A stretch of DNA of 64,000 nucleotides, taken from contig CM070602.1 in assembly GCA_036346395.1 (NCBI GenBank), forward strand, positions 13,959,098 through 14,023,097, written 5' to 3'. Positions 24,674 to 35,959 of this stretch are shown one piece after another; positions within the stretch are counted from its first letter, which is position 1; every line of letters begins with the position of its first letter. This DNA comes from Hsuehochloa calcarea (lineage: Eukaryota; Streptophyta; Magnoliopsida; Poales; Poaceae). A model generated the notes under the pieces. It worked only from the letters and a program-made list of their open reading frames with translations. It had not been told where the DNA came from and made no database searches. Position numbers and translations under genes: made by a program.

Positions 24674-26405
24674 TGTGGATATCATGGGGATATACTCCTG
24701 ATCTTAGGATGATGTGAAAATTGGCAATGACGTTAACGGTTTGTCGTTTCAAGTGTTTTCGATAGTTACAATACTATCGAGCCATAATCGGTCTTATGGC
24801 AGCGGCGTGGTCGAGGCCGGTCCAAGGCTGATCGACCGTACCGTGACGGCGGTCGGATTGGCCAACTTCAGTGCGTGTGTTTTGAGCTGGGCAAAAAATA
24901 AAGTATGTAGGCAAGAGAGGGGATTCTATTGCACTTGGTCTCATAATTTTTGGAGTCTCCAGTCAAAAGTTCTATTCGATCGAAAATTCCAGTAGATTTC
25001 GGTTTTCCAGAGAGGAAATGCGGCTAAGTCGGTGGCGGTCGGTCCGATCGTTGGTGGCCGACCGCCTGGGGCGGTCGACCGATTTCACTTTGATCGTCGC
25101 CCGTTGTGGCGGTGTTGTTCGGTTGTTAGGTCAAAGTCATGAGTTTCAGGGCATATATATTGCATGATGCATATTTTTACTAACATGGGTCAAGTTGTGA
25201 AGAACTTGTTCCGAAATTCGGTTTACTTGTCTATTGTTGTGCAGGTTGCTTGATGGTCAACGACGGTCAACGCCAAGGATGATCGGGACTAGGCTTGGAG
25301 AGCTGAGGTCTAGAACGATCGACGATGCCGGGTGAGATCAATGAACTCAAGCGTGGTGCAAGATGGACAAGGGTGACCTATTGGCTAATCCGCGGCGCAA
25401 GATGGCGCAAGGTGTAGCTAATTCGGTCAAGAGGCGTTAAAGACGGCGTATTAAAATGCGTGCGTGTGTGACCCGTTTGTTTTGGGCCTTAACGGGAGCC
25501 AATTGAGTCAAACTTCTAGAAGGTCTAAGCCTCCACTATAAATAGGAGAGGGAGGTGGCTGCACCTCTCCTTCGCCTCTTTTGCTCTTTGAAACCCTCAT
25601 TTTCTTAGGGAGAGCTTTTGTGGAGGCTATGGTTTTAGAGAGTTTGATGTGATTTTTGTGCTCTTGGATTGAGCATTGTCCTCCATTGATGGAGTGGCTG
25701 TAAGCCCAGATCATATCAAATCAATCTAGAGAAAGTTTGATCATGTCTTGCCTCTTTGCGTTCTTTCTCTTTATTTGATGATTTGAGTCTTTCTTTGATC
25801 CGCGAGTTTTTGATTGAATTATCCACGTGATATAGCTTGCTCTGACATGTGGGAACATATCTAGGATTATCTAGTCATCAATCACCCGTGAGCAAGATTT
25901 TGGATCAAGTTTTCGTTTTGACCCGGTTTTGAACCCTTTTTCAATCAAACGGAAAAAGATCATTATTCTTTCAAGAATTATCACAATCTTTGAGTGGAAT
26001 AGGTTCCTAACATCATTTAGAAGGTGTGTTCCAAGTTTTATCAAGTTTGGAGTTGTAGATCAAAAGTTTCATCTAATTGCAATTTCGTCATCGGGCTGTT
26101 TTGATCTGTTCTGGAGGTCAGCGGTCAGGCCGCCCAAGGCCACTGGTCAGATCACCAGGTAATCGGTCAGACCGGTTATGACCCAGTGGTCCGACCGCTA
26201 GTGCATTGATTTGTTTTAGTCTTTGTTGATTTTGTCATATTGCTTAGGGGTTTAAATTGAATTCAATATTAGTCTTCCGCGGTACTGATATACTGATCTT
26301 CATAGCTTCCATGGCTACTGTAGTGAAATATTATTGAATCAATTATTTGTGAAAAAGTGAGTGTGCTCCTATTCACCCCCCTCTAGTCGCCTTTTCGGTC
26401 CAACA
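24674..26405 (+). repeat. 3' LTR of the copia element at 10212-26405
   Basis: It begins TGTGGATATCATGGGG and ends TTTTCGGTCCAACA. It is 1732 bp against 1733 for the 5' LTR. Differences are scattered at a few percent over most of the length but very dense at about 24775-24860 and 25025-25085. Confidence 0.9.
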
Positions 26406-28975
26406 ATAAGTTATCGCACACAGCTATCCCTTTCCAATTGTTTTATTAAAATTTACCCCTCGTGTGAAATTTCTAAGCATGTCCGTGACCGAGGACACGA
26501 CTATTCGAATAGATTGATCAACACTCTGCAGAGGTAGTACACTTTGCCCACAAGATGCAATCAACTGGATCAGAGCTGATCACGACAAAGCCTTTCTGAA
26601 ATTTCATCTCGACAATTTACCCTCTAGATGTGTTTTATCGTCGTACCAACCCAAGCACAATGCTTTGGTACGACGCACACTGTTGGACTTGAAAGCGGCG
26701 AACCGTCCATCGATGTGACTTTCAGAGTAGTCACACCTCGACACTGGCACACAGTCTATCCTACATGCCTGAGTAGTCATTGTCAAGATTCCATAACTTA
26801 CTAATTTAGACTTGTCCCATCAGGTATGTGGTTGTACAGTTGTGGCTTAGTTCGATAGCGTACAAAGTTATGTCCTTAATTGACCATGGCGAGAATGCCA
26901 AATTCTACAAACTATCATAGTCATATTTCTTTCTAATCCATAATTCCGCCATATCACACAGTTCCATTCACTGGCCCAATTTAAATTTTTTCCACCATGT
27001 TTGTTAAATACAACACATGCCATCAACGAGTAATAGCATACTGCACACAGTTTTACACAAATTCCATAATCACTTAGTCAAGTTTATATTTGCATTTCAA
27101 AATATATAGAGGATTCGTTGCATGGCTAAGTAAACTATTCGTATCTAACCAACCCACGTTGGAGCTACAATATTACCAACTAATAATTAACCAAGCTAGG
27201 GTGATAAAATATCATGATATTACAATAGGTAAAGTAGATATAATCAAATGGTGTATAGCTAATCCCAAAACATTTAAATAAATACTCAAAGTGATAATGC
27301 AGTAATTTGAATAAAGATAATTTTGGAAAATTGGGTTCAACATGATCAAATACACAACTTGTCTTGGAACAAGTCTTGGTATTGGTCCTGAGCTTGATCA
27401 ACTTCTTCTCATTCGAAAGCTCTCGAAGTAACCACGTCTACTAGCAAACGAAAGTAAATAAATAAAATAAATATAAAATAGAGAGATAAAAAACTCTAAA
27501 AATTAAATAAAAATCTCAGGAAGGTAGAGCCTAAATTTAGATAAATTTAGAAATTTTAATGGAGTTCGTATGAGGAAGAACGGGCTTTTGGAAGATCTAA
27601 ACCTAAGAAAAAGAAAAAGGAATTTCTATTTCGAATTTCCTGAATTATATTTCTACCGAAAATCCTGAATTACTACATCAGCATAACGTCAGCAATGATT
27701 TCTGAATTAAAAGAAAATTAAGAAAATAGGAACAGAGGTTGACATGTGGGACCTGTAGGTCTATGGACCAGGTTCATGGAGTTGGCTCATGGGTCTACGA
27801 CACTGTAGATCTTACATGTAGGACCCACATGATAGTGACTAGGCTCATGGTGAACTAGATCTATCTAGGTTTTGGGTGCGGGTTTTGGATCTGGTTTGGA
27901 TTGGGTTTGCCACGTGGTTGCTGACTCGGTGATGACTAGGTGACACACAAGGACATGGCTGAGGTGGCAGGTGACACGGACGACGGCGAGGTGGATGGCG
28001 CTCGGGTTCCAAGGGTCTCCGGCGAACGGTGGCTCTCCTATGACGACAAAACATCGCAACAGGTAGAGTGCATGACGGGGATCACGATGGTGTACTCACC
28101 TGCGAAGGGAAAAACTGGGATGGCGGTGGCGAAGGCTCGGGCTCGACGGGATCAACGTTCCAGTGACGCTTTAACGAAGTGAAGGTCACGGTGATGTAGA
28201 TCAGTTCAAGGCAAACTCAACGGTGGCGATGGCAAGACCCAAGGTGTATTGACGACGAAGAAGGGCCTTGTCGGAGCTTGCGGCGGTGGTTTTCTTCTTT
28301 GAGCTTTTTCGACGGCTAAGGTTTAGCTCTCGGGCGTTGGCGGCTAGGGTTGGGATGCGGGGAACGAGGGCTTCCTCTCCCTTTATACGCGGGCTTTCGA
28401 GAGAGGATGGAGTGCGCACGCCAAGGAGGTCCACGCGGCGGAGGAGATTGATTCTCAACCAACTCAGAGACGAAGAATAGTGTTTGGGTAGGGTCCACTC
28501 GTCAGTGGCTGTTGCTCAGGCGAAACCGCATGACAAACGGCGACGTTGAGGTTGGCAAGTTGGACCGGAAACGCTAGCGAGCGGGGAGAGAGAGAAAAAG
28601 TGGGCCACACGAGATTGGGTTGAAAAATGGAATAGCGTTGGGCTGAGATTTTGGGTTTTGGCCCATTTGACTTTCTGAGATTTTAATTAGCTTTTCTATT
28701 TTAGAAATACTAGAAAATCCAATTAGCAAATTAAAAATAACAAATGAACTCGAAAAATTCTAGAAAAATCTGGAAAATATTTCTAAGTACAAAGAACTCA
28801 AATAAAATGGTTTTAGAATTAATTGATGTTAAGATAAGTCACATAAAATTGTCTTGACATTTGAAAGTCCATTTAAGCTTTATTAAAACAAATAAAATTT
28901 GGTGATTTTTTTTTGTAAGGGACTAAACTACTCAAAAGGTTTTTGAAACTCAGAAAATTGGGATGTTACAAAGAA

Positions 28976-29535
28976 TAAAGAATAAAATTTGATCATCTAG
29001 TGTATCAGATTAGACTATATGATCCTGCACTTGGTGGAGTGATGTTTGTTACCCGATTTGTGCTAGGACTCAAGGATAAGTTAAAAGCAATAGTGGAGGT
29101 ACAAACGCCAGAATGTATGGGGGATGGTAGCCACTTTTGCAGCTGTACAGGAAGGAGTCATCGAGAGAACTAAGAAATGGTGAACAAATGAGCTAAGGGT
29201 TACACAACTGGTTTTGCAACGGGGGAATGCCGACAAGAAATGTTAGCAACAATATAGTCAACAAGTTCAATACTGGAGAACTATGGAAAGAAAAGCAGTT
29301 GAAAGACTACAAAAGAGCTAATGGATTGTGATTTATGTGTGGAGAAAAATATTCTCTTGGACACCATTGTGCAATACAAACACAAGCTCAAGTTAAAGCA
29401 ATAGACATTGTAGAGGTGTTGTCTGATGATATTTTGGATGCTCTAGTAAGTGGAGATGGTCTGGATGTGGAAGAAGCCATGCACATATCATTGAATGATC
29501 TTTTGGATCAGATCATCCAAGAACTATTAGAGTAA
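28976..29535 (+). pseudogene. gag of the gypsy element, second part
   Basis: The frame continues the capsid from 9651 (LVYQIRLYDPALGG and a conserved TRFVLGLK), then a shortened zinc knuckle, CGEKYSLGHHC, near 29335. It has frame changes and stops. The junction with 9651 is clean apart from the AAGAA duplication. Confidence 0.75.
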
Positions 29536-31297
29536 GAGCTCTAGTGGGTAATCAAGTACTACTGATGCTAATTGATTCAGGAAGTTCACACAGTTTTATC
29601 GATGCAACTTTTGCTCAAAGATTTGGCTTTAAGACATGAGCAATAAAACCTACAAGCTGTGAAGGTAGCTAATGGAGAAATATTGTTTTGTGACATCAAG
29701 TGCCAGCTCTGACATGAAGGATACAGGGCACCACATTCCAGGATGACATGAAGGTGCTAGAGTTGGGAAGTTATGATGCAATACTGGGTATGGATTGGCT
29801 GGAGCAAATAGGAAAAATGAAATGCTAATGGGTGGAAAAGTGGGTAAAATTTGAATACAAAGGCAAATGTATCAAGCTGCAAGGGGTCAGAGAGCAACAC
29901 ATCCTATAGTTGCAAAGGATGACAATGGAACAATTAAGAAAATGGTGCAAAGGAAATGAAATATGGGCAACAACCTTAATAAAAACAGTAGCTGACCAAG
30001 CTCAAAGTGATAGTCCAACACAAATCCAAAAAATCCTAAAGAAGTATGAAGAGGTATTTCAAGAACCAAAACAATTAGCTCCACATAGAGTATTTGATCA
30101 TGCAATATCCTTGTTACTTGATGCTGAACCAAAACAATTAGCTCCACATAGAGTATTTGATCATGCAATATCCTTGTTACTTGATGCTGTTGCAGTGAAT
30201 TCAAGGCCATACATATACTCTCCTCTTTAGAAAGATGAAATTGAAAAGCCAATGAAAGAAATGTTGCAAGCAGGGACTGTGATACCCAGCATGAGCCCAT
30301 ATGGTTCACCTGTCTTGTTAGTTAAAAGGAAAAAATGGAAATTGCAGGTTTTGTGTGGATTACAGAAGGTTGAATGTAGTGATTGTTAAAAGTAAATTTC
30401 CTATGCCACTAGTGGATGAGTTGTTGGATGAACTAGCACGGACAAAATTCTTCTCCAAGTTAGCTTTAAAGGCAGGATTCATCATATCAGAATGCAAGAG
30501 CAAGATGAAGCTAAAATAACCTTTAAAACTCATCATGGACGATTTCAGTTCATAGTGATGCCTTTTGGGCTCACAAATGCCCCAACGACCTTTAAATGCT
30601 TGATGAATTCCATTTTTTTTCTCTTCGTCAGAAAATTTGTCTTAGTCGTTATAGATGAAATCTTGATATACAACACCAGTCTGTTAGAACATCAAACACA
30701 TCTGGATGAAGTATTTCAAATATTGGTTGAACACCAGTTGTATGTGAAAAGAAGCAAGTGCTCTTTTGCTATGCAAGAGCTAGAGTATCTAAGCCCTATC
30801 ATTTTCGACAGAGGGGTTGCAACTTACCCTGAAAAAATATTGTGATGCTACAATGGCCTACTTCAAATTCAGTTACTGAATTAAGAGGGGTTTTTGGGAT
30901 TAACAGAGTACTATAGAAAGTTTGTGAAGAATTATAGCATATTGGCCAAACCATTAATTTGTTTGCTGCGGAAGAAAGGATTTCAGTGGAATGAGGATGC
31001 TCAAGTAGCTTTGAACACGTTGAAGAAAGCAATGAGTAGTACCCCTATTATGTCACTACCTGATTTTAATTAACCATTTATGGTTGAGACAGATGCTTGT
31101 CATCATGGCATAGGAGCAGGACTGAGTCAAGAACATCATCAAGTAGCTTTCTTCGGCAAGCACTAGGTGCAACTAATCAAAAATGTCTATAAATACTTGT
31201 TGCATTAGTATTTATAGAGAGACCCATTTATCATTACAACATATCACAAGAGTTTATGCAACTTGGAGGATCAAGTGTTGGCTTCTGACCTGCACAA
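29536..31297 (+). pseudogene. pol of the gypsy element: PR, RT and start of RNase H
   Basis: The protease motif LIDSGSSHSFID is at about 29568. RT includes MPFGLTNAPTTF (30558) and VVIDEILIY, where the YVDD-type box has D-E in place of D-D. RNase H starts near 31080 with ETDACHHGIGAG and ends in sequence reading CNLEDQVLASDL. There are numerous stops, and the frame is lost after 31297. A 63-bp duplication lies in it. Confidence 0.85.
30063..30188 (+). repeat. 63-bp in-frame tandem duplication in gypsy pol
   Basis: 30063-30125 and 30126-30188 are identical, each encoding 21 residues starting EPKQLAPHRVF. The frame is kept. It lies between protease and RT. Confidence 0.95.
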
Positions 31298-31954
31298 TTC
31301 TTCACACCGCGCATTCCCCACTCCTACCTCCTCTAGAGCCAAGCCATCGCCGAGTCATCTTCACAGCCACTGGCCACCACCCCACCCCACCCCTATCTCT
31401 CTCTCCGGTGAGGATTTTTCCAAGCCATGTGCGTCATCTCGTGTTCCCAAGTGTCCTCCATCATTTTCCCCTCTCCATTCGGCTGTGGAACCTTTGTGGA
31501 GCCACGCCGTCACCGCTCCTTCTTCTCCGGTGCCGGCTGACGTTGCCCACCGCCTCGAACCACCCCAACCTCCTAGAGTGACCCTGTAGCTTCCCATCGC
31601 CCTCGCCATTCTAGTGCTTGTGCCGCCTCCCTGAGAATGCTGGCAGAGCACCGCTGCTCTCCTGTGCGCCCGAGCCGCTCCCACCGCCACCGTCGTGCCA
31701 CTCCGCCCACGCCGCCACCTCCCATCACCTCCTTAGGATGATGCAGTTCCATTTTGCCCACCATCCGACCCTCCCACGTCGCTATTCGCCGGTGCCACCA
31801 CAGACATGGTCCTCCATTTCTTTATTTCTTCCTTTTATCTCACTGACACAAGGTCCCCACATGTTATTTCTTCTCTCTCTCTCTCCCAATGATGGTAGAC
31901 CAGACTGTAGGAGTGCTAGTGTTGGCCTGAATTGCTGGATATCCGGCCTTGGCA
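31298..31954. other. GC-rich segment of unknown origin
   Basis: It abuts the broken RNase H. The sequence is rich in CCACC and CTCC, with open frames on both strands (for example 31263-31589 and 31361-31690 minus) that look like composition artefacts. It may be part of another element or a captured gene fragment. I found no TSD or inverted repeat. Confidence 0.3.
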
Positions 31955-32138
31955 TAATCCAGATAATTTGTATTCGATGGATACTAGGGCTACCACATTC
32001 ATATTCGTTTTTGATTTAAAAAAATCTATATTCGTTTCTGATCCGATAATTATCTAAGAAAAATCGATCCGAGACAATCTGATTTTGTTTTCGTCTAAAT
32101 CAATCAAAAATTATCCGATCTATTTTCATCTTTACCTA
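31955..32138. mobile_element. Truncated relative of the hAT-type MITE
   Basis: It has AT-rich sequence with ATTCG and ATCCGAT motifs and a right end that reads in reverse TAGGTAAAGATGAAAATAG, like the MITE ends at 7347 and 52144. The left end is not recognisable, and no TSD was found. Confidence 0.45.
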
Positions 32139-32916
32139 CGGTGTACTAGAGTGGACGGCTTCTAGTTCCACTCTGCCGTGTGCTACCGCGAGTCACCGGT
32201 GACCACCCGAGGAAAAAGGGAGCTGTTCCATGTGCTTCGTATAAAGTTATTGTCCTTGAATAGTGGAGGGAGGGGGACAGGAAACACCTTTGTAGCGTTG
32301 GTCGCACTTGGGAATTGGGATCGAGCCGCGCGTATTGTGATCCTATCTGTACGCAGCAGCAGCGTTCCCCGGCTACACCGCTGACCTCAAAAGAGGCATG
32401 CAGCCAGTGCGCGTATCATCACATGAGTAGGCCAGTTTTTCGGCCTAGTGGCTTAAACTGTGCACCATTCGCTGTGTGCTACTTCTTCTAATCCAGCTGC
32501 ATTGCTACTGGGTCCGGTCTCTACCCACTACCAGGCATGCATGACACTACCAGGATTTGAAGCATTCCCGATGGCCAGGTACCGTCAGGAAAACCTCTAA
32601 AACCGTCAGTAACAACCTTACCAGACGGGTACCGTGAGGAAAACCACGACTAGGGTTAGGGTGTCAAGAAAACTCGAGTTTCCGGCTTCACATGAGGCTG
32701 ATGGTTTTTCTTATGACAATTATTAACAAGTGTCGGGTGGACCGGTCAACCCGCTCCGCTCACGGAAATACCGTCAGGATTGATTGTTAGGAAAGATATC
32801 AACTTAACGTTTCAAGTGAATTGGTTGGTGCATAAAAATTAATAGGTTGAAAGCCTAGCAGAACCAACTCACGAGAAGAGACCTGTTGCCTTTGATCTCG
32901 TAGGCTCATAGCTTCT
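32139..32916. other. Intergenic sequence with short direct repeats
   Basis: No gene seen. TACCGTCAGGA or a close variant recurs near 32580, 32630 and 32770. It may be a decayed small element. Confidence 0.35.
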
Positions 32917-33129
32917 TTCTTTGTAGGCTTGTTGGTTTCTAACACAGTTTCATTTCGCCATGAATAATGATATATACATCATTAAATTAACCAAAAACAT
33001 CGGCTAGCATTCATCAAGATGCAAACTCCAGTTTAAATGCATACTACGTTTAACGTTCCACTTAAAAACCTTGAGCTGTTACCCCAGTTGAATCTATCGT
33101 ACCACCATGCACGCATACATCTCTGCACC

Positions 33130-33136
33130 TATATTA
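33130..33136 (+). promoter_or_regulatory. TATA-like box of peptide gene copy 1
   Basis: TATATTA lies 95 bases before the ATG. The matching place in copy 2 reads TATAAAC (52797). Confidence 0.5.
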
Positions 33137-33230
33137 ACAAGTACTCTCGATCGACGGAGACAAACGCACCCGTACGTGCAACAAGTCGATTGGACGACTC
33201 CGGCGAACTCAACACAACCGAGAACACCAA

Positions 33231-33524
33231 ATGGGCCGCTTCACCATCGCCGCTGCCTTCTTCCTCGCGGCCATGATGGCCATCTCGATGGCGCACGCTG
33301 GCCGCACCTTGAAGGAGGAGGAAAGGCCGCCATATGCAGCAGGGGGCACGCTGGTGGGAAACGGAGCCAATTGGCCTTCTGGTCTCGAGCTCCGCGAGCG
33401 CGTCTTCAGGGAGGCCGGCGGCCCTGCCGCCGCCGATGCAGCAGACGGCGTCGCCTTTGTTCATGGGAAGATCGGGGATCACAGCATCAACAGCTACGAG
33501 AAAATACCAATTTTTGGACCGTGA
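33231..33524 (+). CDS. Small secreted peptide precursor, 97 aa (copy 1)
   Basis: A single exon encodes 97 residues. Residues 1-23 are a clear signal peptide: Met-Gly-Arg, a hydrophobic core, and AHA before the likely cut. The mature part starts GRTLKEEE, is rich in Gly, Ala, Glu and Pro, has no cysteine, and ends SINSYEKIPIFGP. The paralogue at 52887 shares most of the sequence, including in its second frame the ending SIN.YEK..VFGP. I do not recognise the family. Signal peptide, short cysteine-free precursor and conserved C-terminus fit a processed signalling peptide, but this is inference. A TATA-like box is at 33130 and an AATAAA at 33583, 59 bases after the stop, supporting a real gene. 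Confidence 0.75.
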   Translation: MGRFTIAAAFFLAAMMAISMAHAGRTLKEEERPPYAAGGTLVGNGANWPSGLELRERVFREAGGPAAADAADGVAFVHGKIGDHSINSYEKIPIFGP

Positions 33525-33582
33525 TTACTTAGCATGTTCGTGTGTTGGCTGAACGAGAGAGGAACGACCTTCTCAAGTGTTG

Positions 33583-33588
33583 AATAAA
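33583..33588 (+). terminator. Polyadenylation signal of peptide gene copy 1
   Basis: AATAAA at 59 bases after the stop codon. It is followed by T-rich sequence. Confidence 0.5.
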
Positions 33589-33768
33589 GAATAACCTCCT
33601 TTTCACTATTCGTTTGAATCGTTCCCCTACACGATGCATCCTTTTGCCATGTTATGAATGTGCAGTTAAATCGATTGAATAATGGATGTTCTCTATAACA
33701 TTTGTTCACATGCATAAACTATCTATACAGTCCAAAATTAAGAAAACATTTCCGATGTGGTTGTACAA

Positions 33769-34000
33769 GGGTTTAGTTCGTTGCTACACTTTGCCAAAAC
33801 GAAATTAAGCAAATTTAACCTTTTGTGACACGCATTTGATTCGTTGCCATATTTAGTACCCAGCACTTTTTTAAAGGTACAGTTCGCATGTCATAGGCTC
33901 ATGTTTTTTTTTGCCAAAACTTACCGAAGGTATGACGCATATAAAGTGTGTCTTTATCACAACTGGACGTGCTAACGTGTAGTAGCCAACCAAACAGGGC
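33769..34000. mobile_element. Small MITE next to the peptide gene
   Basis: The left end begins GGGTTTAGTTCGTTGCTACAC and the right end read in reverse begins GCCCTGTTTGGTTGGCTACTA, an imperfect inverted repeat. The interior has AAACTTACCG and TTTGCCAAAAC motifs common in grass MITEs. A possible short TACA duplication flanks it. The superfamily (PIF/Harbinger or other) is not settled. Confidence 0.5.
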
Positions 34001-34030
34001 TACAGTGCCGCTACGATCGAATGTATATTT

Positions 34031-35915
34031 TGTTAGACCGGGTGGATTGGTCGCAGAAGACTATGTAAATTGGTCGTAGACTTTGTGATGATGAATAATT
34101 GATGTTTGAGTTGTATTGACATCTGCGGTTGTTAGAGTTTCAGCGTGAGTGGTCGGATCATGCCTTGTATCGGGTAGTCTAATCGGTGATACTCGATGAT
34201 CCTCTTCGACTGGACTTAGAGTATTATAGCTACGAGTACCGAGTAATATACTTCCAAGTACTGTACCTCCGAGTACTGAGTGCTAGTTTTTCGAGTACTG
34301 TAGATCCGAGTACCGAGTGGTAGAGCTCCGAGTAATGTACTCAGTTGTAAGTCGAGGTGTGTAATGAGTACGAAGGACAGTCAGAGTTGCATGGCCGAAG
34401 GTCAGGAAGCTACAATGCACGGTCGATGGTCTAGTCGAAGGTCAAAGCTACAGTGTCTGGTCGATGTCGAAGCTACAGTGTCTGATCGATAGTCGTACAC
34501 TTCGTGGTCGGTAGTCGTAGACTTCGTGCTCGGTGGTCGTAGGCGTCTCCTAAGTGGTCGTAGGCTTTGCGATCAGTGGTCGTAGGTTCCTGATCGGTGG
34601 TCGTACGCTTATAGTAAGTAGTCGTAGGCTATGAGTGTTTCAATACTTGTTTTCTTCTAGTACCTTGAGTATTCGAGTTTGGCTGGAAAGCGGTATGACC
34701 GGAGTTTATACATTCGTAAGACCGGTTTTACAGAGTGATCTCGAATTGTGTTCTTAAAGTTGGAATTTATGGTCATGGATGATCTTATTCGTGTTTTATT
34801 GATAGATGTGAGTGTGATATACGTGTGTGAACTGATATTAGTCAAGTTGGAGAACTTGTGCCAGGAAAATATTATTTGATCTTTGCATGTGCAGGTTTAG
34901 CGTGGAGACGACCATGGTCGACGACGAGGAAGACCGGAACTTGGATGGGGAAATCCAAGGTTCAGGTGGTCGTAGATGTCACGAGGTGGTCGTGCTCACG
35001 CTGGGGCACATGGAGATCAAAGGTGAATGCATGATGCATGGTCGAAGCTACAGGAGGCGCCGTCCTGGAGGCTTCGACACGTGAAGGGTTATGGAATGTT
35101 TTTATAAGTGGAAGGTTGAAAGATATTACCATAATTTGAGGGGCTTCGGCTCCATTGTTTCACGGAAGAAATAGGATTATGTGTATGTGTTGATAAGGAT
35201 ATGGTTTATGGCCCTAGCATATAAAGACTGAAGAGGTTAAGAGTAACGCGGGCTCGTAGGAGGCTTTTTGGGGGCTTCTAGCACCAGTGGCTTTCGGTAG
35301 AGAGTTTTTCGGTGTTTTATGCTAGGGTTTGAGTGGTGCCGTGAGAGCACTTTGTAGCCATAGAACATGCTTGAGTAATAACAGATCAGATCTATTCCAA
35401 GAAATATTTGTCATCTACGCCATCATGTGCTTCTGGACATTGTATTCGACTTGTTCTCTGTCATCGCCGGTTGCAAGTTCTTCTATCTTCGACCAGCTCT
35501 CGTGTTGATTAGTCTTCGACTAGTTCATGTTCCGAGAGGTCTTCGACTTGTTCTCGTCTCCTATCTTCGATCTGCTTTTATTCTTTGCAGTGTGTGAATC
35601 TCCCGAGTCGAAGGGTGGAAGAAATCTATTAGTCGAATCTTTTCAACCAGGTGAACGCAACTTCTTTGACCTGATATATTTCATTATCTTCGATCACGAG
35701 CTGTGTTGTTCACCCAGTTGTCGACAATAGCTATGATTGGCGGAATAGATCAAAAGTTTGTTCGATCTCTACGAGTAGGTGACAACCTTGTACTAGTGCA
35801 TAGTATTCAGCTGTCGGTTGAATCCAGAGTAGATTCTTCTCGGTAACTTGAAAAGAAGGCACTACACTCATTCACTTCCCTCTGATTGTTGTATCCGATC
35901 CTACAAGTGGTGTCA
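34031..35915 (+). repeat. 5' LTR of the element at 34031-51232
   Basis: It starts TGTTAGACCGGGTGG and ends GATCCTACA. It holds clusters of GAGTAC (34205-34340) and GGTCGTAG motifs (34490-34640). The call is confirmed by the copy starting at 41157. Confidence 0.9.
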
Positions 35916-35917
35916 GA

Positions 35918-35929
35918 GCTAGGTTGATA
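35918..35929 (+). other. Primer binding site with one mismatch
   Basis: TGGTGTCAGAGC differs by one transition from the usual TGGTATCAGAGC and starts three bases after the LTR. Confidence 0.8.
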
Positions 35930-35959
35930 TAGCATTAGAGATGTATGTGAATCGTCCCC

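Larger units (their letters stand above)
10212..26405 (+). mobile_element. Ty1/copia element, Sirevirus-like, with both LTRs
   Basis: ATAAG at 10207-10211 recurs at 26406-26410. Two LTRs of 1733 and 1732 bp flank a primer site, gag, protease, integrase, reverse transcriptase and RNase H in copia order. Two solo LTRs are inserted in it (13417-14981 and 18401-22342); without them it is 10.7 kb. The 1.8-kb stretch between RNase H and the 3' LTR carries several GGGGGAG purine runs, a trait I associate with Sireviruses, as is the extended gag. Many stops and frame changes make it non-functional. Confidence 0.9.
9652..28970 (-). mobile_element. Solo LTR (about 3.12 kb) of a long-LTR family, itself split by a copia element
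   Basis: AAGAA at 9647-9651 recurs at 28971-28975. On the minus strand it starts TGTAACATCCCAATTTTC and ends GTCCCGACA. Removing the copia insert at 10212-26405 and its TSD leaves 3120 bp and no internal coding region, so it is a solo LTR. It belongs to the same family as 43936-50857, which has the same ends and is 3107 bp without its own insert. LTRs of this length with TGTAACATCC starts are known among grass Ty3/gypsy elements. The stretch 26411-28970 holds its promoter-proximal, GC-rich part (about 27880-28600), whose open frames I do not accept as genes. Confidence 0.85.
8347..31297 (+). mobile_element. Truncated Ty3/gypsy element, split by a nested insertion
   Basis: Left to right it holds a probable 5' LTR, a primer site, gag remains (to 9651), a 19.3-kb insert, the rest of gag (from 28971), protease, reverse transcriptase and the start of RNase H. 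The order PR-RT-RNase H without an upstream integrase is the Ty3/gypsy order. The reading stops abruptly near 31297 inside RNase H; integrase and the 3' LTR are missing from the window. About 3.6 kb remains after removing the insert. Frames carry many stops, so the copy is dead. The left boundary is inferred from the TG start and is not backed by a TSD. Confidence 0.75.
32917..33533 (+). repeat. Duplicated gene segment, copy 1
   Basis: This segment, from GGCTTGTTGGTTTCTAACA through promoter, leader and coding region, is matched by 52571-53179. Similarity covers upstream, leader and coding sequence, so this is a DNA duplication and not retroposition. Confidence 0.85.

Noticed and set aside
27845..28480. 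Several GC-rich open frames in the reverse solo LTR
   Set aside because: They lie within a defined LTR and share no motif with known proteins; the GC-rich part is likely promoter and leader.
34887..35084. Short open frame in the 5' LTR of the second copia
   Set aside because: It lies inside the LTR and is not kept in the 3' LTR, where inserts and changes break it.
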